Numbered from the stretch's first letter, positions 13,971-22,217 are shown. The stretch is 64,000 nt of DNA from a virus (IMGVR_UViG_3300025012_000031:91099-155098); one strand, 5' to 3'. Numbers and translations are program-made. Notes: generated by a model not told the origin, from the sequence alone.

Positions 13971-13995
13971 TAAAAAGGCCACCAGAAGGCAGCCT
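13971..13995 (-). terminator. rho-independent terminator
   Basis: Eight-pair stem AGGCTGCC/GGTGGCCT with loop TTCT, then five T on the minus strand. It separates the short transcript from promoter 14175 from the radical SAM operon promoter, which begins five bases further on. Confidence 0.85.
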
Positions 13996-14019
13996 AAAGT
14001 TTAATAAGGAAATTTTTAA

Positions 14020-14166
14020 TTAAACTTTATTCATAAAATAAACACCCAGACGGCAATCAGAATCTTCCGCTTCAATTTGGCCGAAATCATGACAAGGAAG
14101 ATCTTTGTAGTAAGGTCTGTCATGTAAAGCACAAAGGTATTCTCCGTATGTTGTTGTTTGTTGTTC
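14020..14166 (-). CDS. coding-like frame without a clear start
   Basis: The frame ends YLCALHDRPYYKDLPCHDFG...GVYFMNKV and looks protein-like in composition, but has no ATG/GTG start downstream of promoter 14175. An overlapping frame (14031-14132) does have a GTG with GGAG nine bases upstream and gives a 33-residue hydrophobic peptide. Only one is likely translated, and I cannot decide which. Terminator 13971 follows. Confidence 0.35.
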   Translation of the reverse strand, partial: EQQTTTYGEYLCALHDRPYYKDLPCHDFGQIEAEDSDCRLGVYFMNKV

Positions 14167-14174
14167 GTGATTAA

Positions 14175-14203
14175 ACAATAACAAAATACGAAGATGGTGT
14201 CAA
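14175..14203 (-). promoter_or_regulatory. sigma-70-type promoter
   Basis: Minus strand TTGACA, 17 bases, TATTGT. It drives only the short region 14168-13971. Confidence 0.75.
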
Positions 14204-14235
14204 TAGATTTTTTCATATAGATGATTTTTATTTTG

Positions 14236-14286
14236 AAATGAAAAAGGACTTCAAGGAAATTAATCCAAGAAGTCCTTTTTTCATTT
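14236..14286 (-). terminator. terminator after the 14281-14601 gene
   Basis: Stem AAAAAGGACTT/AAGTCCTTTTT with T-runs on both strands, so it may work both ways. It overlaps the stop codon of the 106-residue gene. Confidence 0.8.
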
Positions 14287-14601
14287 GCCCTTCATTGTTC
14301 TGTACCAATGGCGATAAAGCGCCTTCCAATCGGGTTCATCCCTTTTATCGGTAAGACTACGGGGATTGAAGGCGTGACCGAATTTCTTCATGTCACGATT
14401 GACGCCCTCTACCTCTTGTTGCCATGTTCTTGACCAGCCCCAATCACGAATGTCATATTGACAGTAGGCCTTTTTGTAATTTGATCCGTCGGCAAATGTC
14501 TTGCCGCCACGCATCATTGCTCTGACTTTCCCATTAGCCAACCGTTTCCCAACAGTTGGGCAATCTCCACAGAACGGATGTTTCTTGAAACTTCTGCTCA
14601 T
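14281..14601 (-). CDS. conserved small basic phage protein, 106 aa
   Basis: Begins MSRSFKKHPFCGDCP, a start I recall from conserved phage proteins of about 100 residues. Basic throughout, with Trp-rich patches (IRDWGWSRTWQQE) and a HWYRTMKGK tail. Probably binds nucleic acid or a virion component, but this is not established. AGGAGG ribosome site. Confidence 0.8.
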   Translation of the reverse strand: MSRSFKKHPFCGDCPTVGKRLANGKVRAMMRGGKTFADGSNYKKAYCQYDIRDWGWSRTWQQEVEGVNRDMKKFGHAFNPRSLTDKRDEPDWKALYRHWYRTMKGK

Positions 14602-14693
14602 AAAAGTACCTCCTCGGATTGTATTAGTGTAACTACAAACCGTGAGTGCATTTTCCTTTTACAAGATAGTGACGCATATTTGCGCTCCGTTGT

Positions 14694-15143
14694 TTAAGGG
14701 CGGTTATATTTCACGAAGGTCTTTTTGACCTCATCCCGGAATTCGCCGAGAGTCAATTGCCTGAAATAATACGAGCAGCTGACGGTAAAGTTATTTATGG
14801 CGGCCCGGAGAATGTAATGGCGGTCACAGTCTTTGTTCGGGTTGATGTAGATCACGGGCTTTCCAGTAAGGGCGTTTTGAATGGCGATCTCCCGGCCGGT
14901 TTCTTTCACGAACGTGTCGCCGTGATTGATGAGCGCCAAACCGAATTTGATTTTCCCATCGTCATCAATGACGGCTGCGAGTGTACCGATGCCTTTGCCG
15001 TCATAATTGCGGATGTGGGCGATCTTCATTTGTCTTTTACCTTTGGTTTCCATCTGTTTATTTCCCTTCGTTAGTTTGGCCAACAGACACTTGAAAATCA
15101 TCATGTATGAGGGCGGTTGTTTATTGGGGTCGAATGAAAACAT
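14694..15143 (-). CDS. hypothetical protein, up to 149 aa
   Basis: The recognisable part starts MKIAHIRNYDGKGIGTLAAVIDDDG (residue 39 of the longest frame). An ATG there (15027-15029) has AAAGG upstream, so the true protein may be 111 residues. The longer start at 15143 lies two bases after the upstream stop. The domain has a beta-rich first half and a helical Tyr-rich end. Function unknown. Confidence 0.7.
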   Translation of the reverse strand: MFSFDPNKQPPSYMMIFKCLLAKLTKGNKQMETKGKRQMKIAHIRNYDGKGIGTLAAVIDDDGKIKFGLALINHGDTFVKETGREIAIQNALTGKPVIYINPNKDCDRHYILRAAINNFTVSCSYYFRQLTLGEFRDEVKKTFVKYNRP

Positions 15144-15145
15144 GA

Positions 15146-15463
15146 TTACACCCGAGCCATGACAAAGTTTTCGTACTGTGGTCCGAGAAAATATTTCTTT
15201 GCACTTCGGCAGAATGTCACCAGCCCCGCATGTTTAAGAACACGGAATGTCGTTGAGTGGCACCCGTTCATCACCATGCCCTGCGTATTGTAACCAAGCC
15301 GAACGAGGATTTCGTTCTTTGACATCGGTCCGTGTTTCTCGATGCTTTCCATCATCCGCAAGTAAACAGACTTCTTTCCGTCGGCGGTAACAGGCCGATT
15401 GAGATTGAATTCTTTGCATCCCGGTACGTCCGGTGATTGGAATCTGTTTTCACTTCTTGTCAT
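15146..15463 (-). CDS. probable winged-helix DNA-binding protein, 105 aa
   Basis: Residues 33-90 fit a winged helix-turn-helix (MMESIEKHGPMSKNEILVRLGY ... VLKHAGLVTF). The Ser/Lys/Asn-Glu-Ile-Leu segment would be the start of the DNA-recognition region. AAGGAG ribosome site, driven by the promoter at 15503. It could regulate neighbouring early genes. Confidence 0.65.
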   Translation of the reverse strand: MTRSENRFQSPDVPGCKEFNLNRPVTADGKKSVYLRMMESIEKHGPMSKNEILVRLGYNTQGMVMNGCHSTTFRVLKHAGLVTFCRSAKKYFLGPQYENFVMARV

Positions 15464-15502
15464 GATTTTGTTGATCTCCTTCGTTCGTTGATTGATTAAA
15501 GC

Positions 15503-15531
15503 AATTTATCAAAATTTGCTTGCGATGTCAA
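15503..15531 (-). promoter_or_regulatory. sigma-70-type promoter
   Basis: Minus strand TTGACA, 17 bases, TAAATT. The -35 overlaps the stop codon of the transglycosylase gene. Confidence 0.75.
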
Positions 15532-16136
15532 CCACTTTTTGCTATGATATAGACATCTTTATTTTTGAGTTGTCTTTCATATTCAAGAACATCATCGGCA
15601 TATCTTGCACATACCTTCCATCGTAGGCCGGCGTGCCCGCCATTATAGAAACGTAGGGCATCTCGCTTATTTGGATACTCGCTCATCAGTGTATTCATGA
15701 TGAAGTCACAGGCTGCGAGATTTTGCTCAATCTTATAATAATCATCCATTCCACGTATGATGCCCGCCTTCTTTAATGCCTTATGCCAGTATCGTGGAAT
15801 GATGCCCGTTAAACCTTTTGCTCCCTTATGACTAATTGCACTCTTGTTGAAAGAAGATTCTCGTAAAGTAATAGCGATGATTAATTCCGGTTGAGATGTT
15901 TTCATCGCGGCGATTACGATACGATCAATGTATTCTTCGCTGAGGGTCGGATCAAAGTCATATATGAAATCTGCTATTCGTTCTTTTCTTACGAAGAACT
16001 GGTTGCTGATGTCGCCCGCAACCAGTTCTTCGGCGGATTTCATACTTGGTATATTTTGTCTTTTCATCACCGTATTGATACCTAGAATAGTAAAGATACC
16101 TATCAGGCACAAGATGATAAAATTACGATTTTTCAT
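15528..16136 (-). CDS. lytic transglycosylase (SLT domain), membrane-anchored
   Basis: 202 residues. An N-terminal signal-anchor (residues 6-23, FIILCLIGIFTILGI) precedes an SLT-like domain: catalytic Glu in ITLRESSFNKSAIS, then KGAKGLTGIIPRYW and later DALRFYNGG. These enzymes cut peptidoglycan between MurNAc and GlcNAc. The anchor suggests action at the host inner membrane rather than in the virion tail. Its start overlaps the NadE stop. Confidence 0.87.
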   Translation of the reverse strand: MKNRNFIILCLIGIFTILGINTVMKRQNIPSMKSAEELVAGDISNQFFVRKERIADFIYDFDPTLSEEYIDRIVIAAMKTSQPELIIAITLRESSFNKSAISHKGAKGLTGIIPRYWHKALKKAGIIRGMDDYYKIEQNLAACDFIMNTLMSEYPNKRDALRFYNGGHAGLRWKVCARYADDVLEYERQLKNKDVYIIAKSG

Positions 16137-17011
16137 TATCCTGATACTCCGTGAACGATGACCTCCCGCGGGATGTTAAACGGATTGTCTCGTTTGAATT
16201 TTGTTGCGTTATGGCGCTTGATGACAGGGCAGCCGGGAATCACGTCATTCTTGTTGATGCAGAATGCAAGGAGTCGACAATCGACCTCTGCATACGAATC
16301 GACCCCAAGTTGGTCAAGATCAGAATTTGTGATACCAAGACCGTCGGTCGGCGTCGCATCAATGCAGGCATAAAGAGCTTCAGCAGGACGAAGTGCAATT
16401 AGATCGCCGCTAAGACCAGCTTCTCTGCGGTATTCATCGGCCATGAATTTCGCGAGACCATAAACTTCAGTCTTCCAAAGCTGTTGAATCATGCCGTAGT
16501 CGCCGACGTCACCGTGTAGTGTCCAGAATCCGAGTGCGAGTTCGGTGAGATTGTCTGTCGAAAGGACAAGACCTTTATACATCGATGCGATATGGTAGAG
16601 CTGAATCATCCGCACTCGAGCTTTGACGTTGCCGCGCCGAATCTTGATGCCGAACTCGATTTCATCTTCGGTCGCATCGTCCGAAATATAAAAAGCGGCT
16701 TCTTCATAATTTTCCATCGGGTCATAAAGACCACGGAACGACCTCGTCATATCAATTGTCGCAAAATCTTGGCAGAAGTGCAAACCGATAGCCGTGCCCC
16801 TGGCGGTTTCTTCCTTTGAGTTCGTTTCAATCGGTAGGCATCGACCGATGACGGGAACACCGCATTCTGAAGCAAGGGCCGCCACGAGTGCCGAGTCAAT
16901 TCCTCCAGATAATCCGATAACGAGGGCCTGGATGTTATTTGCTGCAATGTACTCTTTGGTCTCGCGAAGGATGTTCTCCTTCATCTTTGCATAGTCTGTT
17001 CTGAATTTCAT
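16136..17011 (-). CDS. nadE: NAD synthetase, ammonia-dependent type
   Basis: 291 residues without a glutaminase domain. The ATP-pyrophosphatase P-loop GLSGGIDSAL is at about residues 33-42, followed by STDNLTELALGFWTLHGDVGDYG, the deamido-NAD/metal site region typical of NadE, and PTDGLGITNSDLDQLG. It converts nicotinate adenine dinucleotide to NAD. With PncA (26618) and PncB (23624) it gives three of the four steps from nicotinamide to NAD; no adenylyltransferase is seen in the window. Confidence 0.95.
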   Translation of the reverse strand: MKFRTDYAKMKENILRETKEYIAANNIQALVIGLSGGIDSALVAALASECGVPVIGRCLPIETNSKEETARGTAIGLHFCQDFATIDMTRSFRGLYDPMENYEEAAFYISDDATEDEIEFGIKIRRGNVKARVRMIQLYHIASMYKGLVLSTDNLTELALGFWTLHGDVGDYGMIQQLWKTEVYGLAKFMADEYRREAGLSGDLIALRPAEALYACIDATPTDGLGITNSDLDQLGVDSYAEVDCRLLAFCINKNDVIPGCPVIKRHNATKFKRDNPFNIPREVIVHGVSG

Positions 17012-17022
17012 TCTTTTCTCCT

Positions 17023-17526
17023 TTACAGATTTAGTTTACGAGCGATTTCATCTGTTCTCACGCTGAGAACATCTGTTCTCAAATTGAGAACATAGGCCAG
17101 TTCATAAGGTGTCGGTGCTGTCCAACTTTTCGCCATATTACTTAGTATTTCTTTAGGAACCTGTCTTTCACGCAAATTTTGGAGTTTCATTGCCGCATCA
17201 ATATCTGGTGCAAACAACACAAACTTGAACTTGGCGCCGAACTCTCTACCAACAACCAACCAATCTTTTCTTGCCTTCGGTGAAGTATGAGTGTTGGTTA
17301 TTCCAATATGAGTGATGTTCGGATCAGTAAGCGCCTGTGTGTACAAGGCACGACAACGATCGGTTACTTGTCTTTCATGTGTAAAGCAATCTTCTCTACC
17401 AGTCAATATCTTTCGCATGTCATCCCTATTGATAATAACATGCGGTGTATCTTTAAGCATTTCCGCAACGAACGTTGACTTACCACATGATGGTATGCCG
17501 ATCGTTATGATAACTGTTTTTTCCAT
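17023..17526 (-). CDS. pseT: 5'-polynucleotide kinase (T4 Pnk-like kinase domain)
   Basis: 168 residues. Walker A GIPSCGKS sits near the N-terminus, followed by VIINRDDMRKILTG, RCRALYTQAL and DWLVVGREFG, in the order found in T4 Pnk. There is no C-terminal phosphatase domain, so it is kinase only. The later start (ATG 17524-17526) gives proper spacing to GGAG. Promoter 17539 puts the RNA start at about the first ATG, so translation may be nearly leaderless. Likely phosphorylates 5'-OH RNA ends for the phage ligases. Confidence 0.85.
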   Translation of the reverse strand: MEKTVIITIGIPSCGKSTFVAEMLKDTPHVIINRDDMRKILTGREDCFTHERQVTDRCRALYTQALTDPNITHIGITNTHTSPKARKDWLVVGREFGAKFKFVLFAPDIDAAMKLQNLRERQVPKEILSNMAKSWTAPTPYELAYVLNLRTDVLSVRTDEIARKLNL

Positions 17527-17538
17527 ATTCATATCTCC

Positions 17539-17567
17539 ATATTAATTCAATGAATTCGTTATGTCAA
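17539..17567 (-). promoter_or_regulatory. sigma-70-type promoter for pnk-nadE-transglycosylase
   Basis: Minus strand TTGACA, 17 bases, TAATAT. The predicted start point is within a base or two of the first ATG of the kinase gene. Confidence 0.8.
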
Positions 17568-17572
17568 CAACT

Positions 17573-17665
17573 TTATTTTAAAATTTCATAAACGTGCCGA
17601 TGTTCAATTTGGGCCGATATCTTCCTAAGTTTCCACCGCTCGTATAACTGTTGCCGACTAGCCAT
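17573..17665 (-). CDS. tiny basic protein, 30 aa
   Basis: The start overlaps the stop of the upstream gene. Composition is helical and basic (RQQLYERWKLRKISAQIEHRH). No motif. The stop lies next to the -35 of promoter 17539. Confidence 0.45.
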   Translation of the reverse strand: MASRQQLYERWKLRKISAQIEHRHVYEILK

Positions 17666-18077
17666 TCCCTGAAACCCCGTCGACCTTAGTCGTGTCGGCA
17701 TCGTCAAGATCGCATAAACGACTTATATCATCAACAGAAAGTTTCTTGGCATATGTTTTGAAGTAATCAATGAAAATGCCGATCCCCGCCCTATGATCAT
17801 ATTGGTTTTCTTCCTTCTCGTATAAAGAAACAATCACATTACGAAATTTTAGCAGCGTATCAATACTAAAAATTTCTTTGGGTAACTTCACTGCTATATT
17901 GTTGTACCGATCAATGTACAGGTCTTTAAGGATGACCCCGTCAATCTCAACCGAGTCGTCGGTTCTTTTAATATAGCCAACATTCAGAACATTGGCTACC
18001 TCGATATTAATCCGCCGATTCATCACTTCTAACGCTTCACGTTCAATCGTCTTTATGCTTTCACGTAGTCCGTTCAT
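17658..18077 (-). CDS. hypothetical protein, 139 aa
   Basis: Helical N-terminal third (TIEREALEVMNRRINIEV), then beta-rich (VEIDGVILKDLYIDRYNNIAVKLP). No recognised family. Lies in the operon started at promoter 19121 with the nucleotidyltransferase-like gene. Confidence 0.75.
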   Translation of the reverse strand: MNGLRESIKTIEREALEVMNRRINIEVANVLNVGYIKRTDDSVEIDGVILKDLYIDRYNNIAVKLPKEIFSIDTLLKFRNVIVSLYEKEENQYDHRAGIGIFIDYFKTYAKKLSVDDISRLCDLDDADTTKVDGVSGNG

Positions 18078-18089
18078 TCGTTTTCTCCT

Positions 18090-19085
18090 TTACATACGAA
18101 GTTTATCTTTGAGATATGTGATCGGAATCATCTTCACTGCTTTATCTTTTTCTTCGTCATCACGGTATAATTGCTGGGCATTAGTTCCGATACATCTGTT
18201 GACAAATTCATCATAGATTTTTTTCTGTTCATCTCTTGGAAATCTATATTTGATAACTTCACATAGATCAATGAAACTCCACATCCGATCTTTTGTTGTA
18301 TGCGTGGTAAATAATATATCTGAAATTTCTGATAGATCAGTTGTATATGATGATTCCGCTACAGACAGTTCACCCAATAGACGGCCGTTTAGTGCCGGTG
18401 AATTCTCCATGATAACTTTGTATTTTTTCCGAAGGCCATGTGTCACCGAAAATGCATGTGGGTGGACTTCTATGTAAGTCGGTATACCCTTTTTACACTT
18501 AGCAACATATTCATATTGACTGTTGGCGAAATCAATGGAACCCAACAGATACTTATGGAAGACACCCTTGATTCCTTTAGTGATATCATTCCAATCGCTA
18601 TAGTGCGAGAATATCGCCCACTCTGTTGGAATACACGCAGCATCACAGTCAACAGGAACGAAGTCAAATTGAATGTTGCCAATTGGAGTTTTGAATAATG
18701 CCGAAATTTGAGAGATGGACGTTTGACTAATACCAAAGCATTCAAACGAACCGATCTGTTTATTGTCCCTTAGAAATTGTCTTAGAGAATGATAGTCACG
18801 TTTGTCAATGAAAACATCAACATCACCGAACTGCGGTTTAAACTCGGCAAGTTCGATATTGGCTATTGCATAATCAAAAAGAAATCGCGATGAACCGGCG
18901 AAACGATACTTACTTGGTATTACTATGTTCGGCCAAAGTGGAACAGCATCAATCCACTTTTGCTCGAACTCGGCATTTAGTACACCCAATAGTTCATTGA
19001 TGACCGTTGTGACTTGGTGCCTTGGATAAACTAAAAGGTCGACACAATCTGCGCCGACCCCATTGACTTGAATGTTTCCGCCCAT
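18090..19085 (-). CDS. nucleotidyltransferase-fold protein, 331 aa
   Basis: Start at ATG with AAAGGAG. The core is FGDVDVFIDKRDYHSLRQFL (Asp-x-Asp metal pair) followed by PIGNIQFDFVPVD, the third acidic strand of a Pol-beta-like nucleotidyltransferase fold. A helical C-terminal half (DRMWSFIDLCEVIKYRFP) follows. I recall similar phage proteins of unknown substrate. It could modify RNA or a protein. Promoter 19121 is directly upstream. Confidence 0.7.
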   Translation of the reverse strand: MGGNIQVNGVGADCVDLLVYPRHQVTTVINELLGVLNAEFEQKWIDAVPLWPNIVIPSKYRFAGSSRFLFDYAIANIELAEFKPQFGDVDVFIDKRDYHSLRQFLRDNKQIGSFECFGISQTSISQISALFKTPIGNIQFDFVPVDCDAACIPTEWAIFSHYSDWNDITKGIKGVFHKYLLGSIDFANSQYEYVAKCKKGIPTYIEVHPHAFSVTHGLRKKYKVIMENSPALNGRLLGELSVAESSYTTDLSEISDILFTTHTTKDRMWSFIDLCEVIKYRFPRDEQKKIYDEFVNRCIGTNAQQLYRDDEEKDKAVKMIPITYLKDKLRM

Positions 19086-19120
19086 GTGATCGTCTCCTTT
19101 AGGATTCGTAATGAACGGCC

Positions 19121-19149
19121 ATTTTATCAATTTTTTAGAAGAATGTCAA
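19121..19149 (-). promoter_or_regulatory. sigma-70-type promoter
   Basis: Minus strand TTGACA, 17 bases, TAAAAT, upstream of the nucleotidyltransferase-fold gene. Confidence 0.8.
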
Positions 19150-19154
19150 TAACT

Positions 19155-19442
19155 TTATACTCCACGCCTACGAGATTTGAGATCACGCATCAACCGATCG
19201 AATTGGTCCTCGGCAATCCAAACAACAACAGTCTTCCCCGTGCCAGGGTCCTTCTGGTGAATTGCCACACCGACCGCGGATGTTCCACCGACAAAGAGTG
19301 TTGGGACTGATGTATTAGAGATGATCTTTGTGAACTCATCGCCGAATGAAGTTGTGGGGAGCACTTCGGCTTCTGTGACCGGTTTGGCACCGAGAACCTC
19401 AGCTGCTTTAAGATGTCGTGAGAATTTATCTTTTGTGATCAT
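19155..19442 (-). CDS. hypothetical protein, 95 aa
   Basis: Compact alpha/beta protein with VPTLFVGGTSAVGVAIH and KTVVVWIAEDQFDRLMRDL. It shares an A of its start with the stop of the preceding gene. Unknown function; part of the ligase-containing operon 21454-19155. Confidence 0.7.
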   Translation of the reverse strand: MITKDKFSRHLKAAEVLGAKPVTEAEVLPTTSFGDEFTKIISNTSVPTLFVGGTSAVGVAIHQKDPGTGKTVVVWIAEDQFDRLMRDLKSRRRGV

Positions 19443-19876
19443 TATTCTATCTCCACTATTGTCAATTTTTTAAACTCTATGATAGTACCGTTCATATCTT
19501 CAACGACAACCTTTTCTGTTCCTGGTTTTGGAAATGATCGACCCGGTGGAAGAAACGTAATTAAGCTAAGATTGCCATTGGCATCGACCCCAGAAACAAA
19601 TCCCTGATTAAGAGACTTGGAGAAGAAAAGAATCTCATCTCCAGCTTTTGCGGTCATCGTCTTAAACTGTTCTATTGCATTAATGAATAGTGTTTTGATA
19701 TCATCCGTGGTTAATGTTGTCCTTTGAATGATTCTATCAAGACCGTGCTTTGTATTGAGGAGCCAGAGATTCTTCCAAAAGAAAAGAAACTTACTACCAA
19801 GATTAAGCACGCCATCAAGCAAGCCTTCATCTATTTCTGTTTGTCTTTGTTTGAAAGATTTTATCATCTTCATCAA
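19442..19876 (-). CDS. hypothetical protein, 144 aa
   Basis: N-terminal SFKQRQTEIDEGLLDGVLNL, then a helical middle and a beta-rich end (RSFPKPGTEKVVVEDMNGTI). Not recognised. It lies between two genes of the same operon with almost no spacing. Confidence 0.7.
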   Translation of the reverse strand: MMKMIKSFKQRQTEIDEGLLDGVLNLGSKFLFFWKNLWLLNTKHGLDRIIQRTTLTTDDIKTLFINAIEQFKTMTAKAGDEILFFSKSLNQGFVSGVDANGNLSLITFLPPGRSFPKPGTEKVVVEDMNGTIIEFKKLTIVEIE

Positions 19877-19884
19877 TACCGATC

Positions 19885-20541
19885 TTATGCAAACAATACA
19901 CCCAGCTCTGCTTGTTTACCACCCTTGCTAACACGAACTTCATAGCGAAGGTTCGGAGAAAATTGACGATTGATCTTGTCCTTATAAGCGACAAATGCTT
20001 TGATGTTGTCAACATCCGTGTCATCAAACTTACGCTTGTCTCGGCGAGAGATGATGCTTGGCATTGTACCAAACGTATCATAGTCCTTTTCGGCCATTTC
20101 ATCTGGATCACAGTCAGCAACTTTATAAACATCATCTTCTTTTATGACATAGAACTCTTCAAAATCGTTGAGATCATATTCACTGAACTTCCCACCCATT
20201 GTAAATGCAGGAGCGAAGAGTTTGTCACGAGCCGCATCTTTGAGAGATTCGAAGCTACGAGGATTATATTCATCATATTCCTTGTTACGAAACTTCTTTT
20301 TCAATTGTTTACGACGCGATTGGCCCTTCTCAAGAGCGACCTCTCCACCGCCGCTATTAGGATCATTTCCTATGACGACGTCTTCTGCCGCGGTATCATC
20401 AAGATCAAGTTTATTATACCACTTGAAAAATTCATCCCATGTAGTAAATCCGAACATCCCTTCAAATTCCTTAAGCGGTGGGACTGACACTTTCTTACCA
20501 CGACCTTCGGTGAGATAGACTTTAAAGCCCTTTATCTTCAT
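19885..20541 (-). CDS. hypothetical acidic protein, 218 aa
   Basis: Start MKIKGFKVYLTEG chosen because GAGGAAGG lies upstream. Central basic segment (GQSRRKQLKKKFRNKEYDEY) in an otherwise acidic, Asp/Phe-rich protein (KFSEYDLNDFEEFYVIKEDD). No family recognised. Its start follows the stop of the ligase-like gene by four bases, suggesting a shared job. Confidence 0.7.
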   Translation of the reverse strand: MKIKGFKVYLTEGRGKKVSVPPLKEFEGMFGFTTWDEFFKWYNKLDLDDTAAEDVVIGNDPNSGGGEVALEKGQSRRKQLKKKFRNKEYDEYNPRSFESLKDAARDKLFAPAFTMGGKFSEYDLNDFEEFYVIKEDDVYKVADCDPDEMAEKDYDTFGTMPSIISRRDKRKFDDTDVDNIKAFVAYKDKINRQFSPNLRYEVRVSKGGKQAELGVLFA

Positions 20542-20545
20542 ATTA

Positions 20546-21454
20546 TTACCTTCCTCTGAATGTATCACTTATCACTTTAAATTTGAAAGTATCAGCAACG
20601 GTGCAGACGATTCCTTCGACTTCATCCCCGAACTTATAATCATTCACACTATCAAAGATGTCTTTAGCAAACGAGTTGCCGTACTCAAGCATCAGATCAT
20701 ATAGCTCTTGTTTTACTTCCTTATGTCGATGTTTTCGACTTTGGAGAATAAAGGACGGCATATCATCTAATTTTATTTTATTTATACTTTCAATGAATTC
20801 AGAAAATGGCTTTGTGATCTTGATCGGTTTCTGTCTGATAAATGGGTCGCTATAAATCGCTCGTTCATTATTTAATCTCTTGATCGAATTAATCAGAAAC
20901 ATTTGAACATTTGGCTGTATGGCGCCATCAAACCCACCAAAATCATTGTTCCCAATAACAGCATGATTGACTATAGTCATCATGTGGCCAAGTTTTCCCA
21001 TGTCATAATCTGTCTTAATGAAACGGATAGACCCATTCGGTTGAATCGTACCCAATGGATTATAAAGACATTCAGCGACAAATTTAATACCACGATGACT
21101 ACGAAATGCATATTTGTTCAAACTCAAGAATTTCTGTAGCCTCGCATCATTCAACATCATATCAAAGATGTGATCATACGCATCGGCGATTTCATTTGAC
21201 TGCCCATATTTTTGTATGGCATATTCAGAGAAGGACCCGTGTTTATGTTGGGGACCAGACCTAGATGATTCGATAAAAAATCTATCATGTTCATCTAACC
21301 CATACCGAAGACCAAAGCCATCGATCTTGAGTTGAATGTGCGGTGTAAAGCCGGGTAGATTACCGAAAGAATTCATCGAAAATAACATACGAAGTAAATC
21401 ATTCTTTTGCATCGTTTCGATATGCGGTATGCCTTTTCTTGGTGTCGGTTCCAT
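20546..21454 (-). CDS. RNA/DNA ligase-like nucleotidyltransferase, 302 aa
   Basis: Motif I is LKIDGFGLRYG (K-x-D-G-x3-R, with the adenylated Lys), motif III-like KFVAECLYNPLG, motif IV VEGIVCTV and motif V FKFKVIS at the C-terminal end. These are the ordered motifs of the covalent nucleotidyltransferase superfamily. There is no clear extra domain, and the protein matches neither the Rnl1-like nor the DraRnl-like ligase elsewhere in the window. It could be an RNA ligase or a small DNA ligase. Followed by three unknown genes in one operon. Confidence 0.75.
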   Translation of the reverse strand: MEPTPRKGIPHIETMQKNDLLRMLFSMNSFGNLPGFTPHIQLKIDGFGLRYGLDEHDRFFIESSRSGPQHKHGSFSEYAIQKYGQSNEIADAYDHIFDMMLNDARLQKFLSLNKYAFRSHRGIKFVAECLYNPLGTIQPNGSIRFIKTDYDMGKLGHMMTIVNHAVIGNNDFGGFDGAIQPNVQMFLINSIKRLNNERAIYSDPFIRQKPIKITKPFSEFIESINKIKLDDMPSFILQSRKHRHKEVKQELYDLMLEYGNSFAKDIFDSVNDYKFGDEVEGIVCTVADTFKFKVISDTFRGR

Positions 21455-21473
21455 GTGTTCACCTCAAATGAAA

Positions 21474-21497
21474 ATGGCCACCTTTTCAGATGGCCAT
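21474..21497 (-). terminator. probable weak terminator
   Basis: Stem ATGGCCA/TGGCCAT with a ten-base loop, followed by TTTTC on the minus strand. It lies between the 75-residue gene and the ligase-like gene. Confidence 0.55.
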
Positions 21498-21519
21498 GAT
21501 TGAATTAATCAGTTAATGA

Positions 21520-21747
21520 TTATTGCAAATTGGCGCGGATGTATCTTTTCACCGCCGCCGAATCAACCTTGAAGTTCGGTTTGTTAAGTTCTGCGGCAAT
21601 GTTAACTGAACCCGCTTCGGGACCAAAAAGTACAGGCAAACCGCGGATCGCAATTTCACCATTCGGTCCATTCATCGTGATTGACTTGCGTTCTTTGTTG
21701 ACTGTGTACTGCCATTCTTGATCACCAACTTTTACGGATGAAATCAT
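21520..21747 (-). CDS. hypothetical protein, 75 aa
   Basis: Short beta-rich protein (VGDQEWQYTVNKERKSITM, GPNGEIAIRGLPVLFG). AAGGAGA ribosome site. It has its own promoter (21788) and a terminator behind it, so it is transcribed alone, probably strongly. Function unknown. Confidence 0.7.
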   Translation of the reverse strand: MISSVKVGDQEWQYTVNKERKSITMNGPNGEIAIRGLPVLFGPEAGSVNIAAELNKPNFKVDSAAVKRYIRANLQ

Positions 21748-21787
21748 GTGAATCTCCTTTGATGCTATGTGGGTTGATGATAGTGAG

Positions 21788-21816
21788 ATATTAATACAAA
21801 CGATGAATCAAGTCAA
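21788..21816 (-). promoter_or_regulatory. sigma-70-type promoter
   Basis: Minus strand TTGACT, 17 bases, TAATAT. Near-duplicate of the promoter at 3038-3066 across spacer and flanks. Confidence 0.8.
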
Positions 21817-21818
21817 TA

Positions 21819-22217
21819 TTAAACTGACCTCATGTTGCTTTTCAAAATGCGGATGAATTTTATCCATTCCGTCAGCAAAGAAATCCGGGCGGGAACGGTA
21901 GAAACCGGGTCGTCACAAAAGGCATCGTGTATAGAGTAAAATTTTCTGGGAAGGCTCCGGGCCCACAAATTACACACGGCGTCATTGCCGCTTTCCTGCC
22001 ATAATTGGTGCTCAAGAATACCCCACACACAATTAAGTCGACATTTCTCTACTTCAATTCCTCTGTCTTGAACCCTTTCACATAATGGACAATCACCGCC
22101 GACTGCGCTAAAATCATTCTTCTTATATGCCCGACGCATCTTTATCAGCGTCGGTAAAAACAGCACCAGCCGATTAATGTCTTCCTTTGATAATTCTCTA
22201 TCGGTATAATCTGACAT
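21819..22217 (-). CDS. hypothetical Cys-rich protein, 132 aa
   Basis: Central Cys cluster (GGDCPLCERVQDRGIEVEKC then LNCVW) suggests a bound metal. The rest is helical. Last gene of the PncB/CYTH/PHP run. Unknown function. Confidence 0.7.
   Translation of the reverse strand: MSDYTDRELSKEDINRLVLFLPTLIKMRRAYKKNDFSAVGGDCPLCERVQDRGIEVEKCRLNCVWGILEHQLWQESGNDAVCNLWARSLPRKFYSIHDAFCDDPVSTVPARISLLTEWIKFIRILKSNMRSV

Noticed and set aside
14633-14677. 14-codon ORF with GGAG upstream of the 14281-14601 gene
   Set aside because: Too short to support without conservation; could be a leader peptide.
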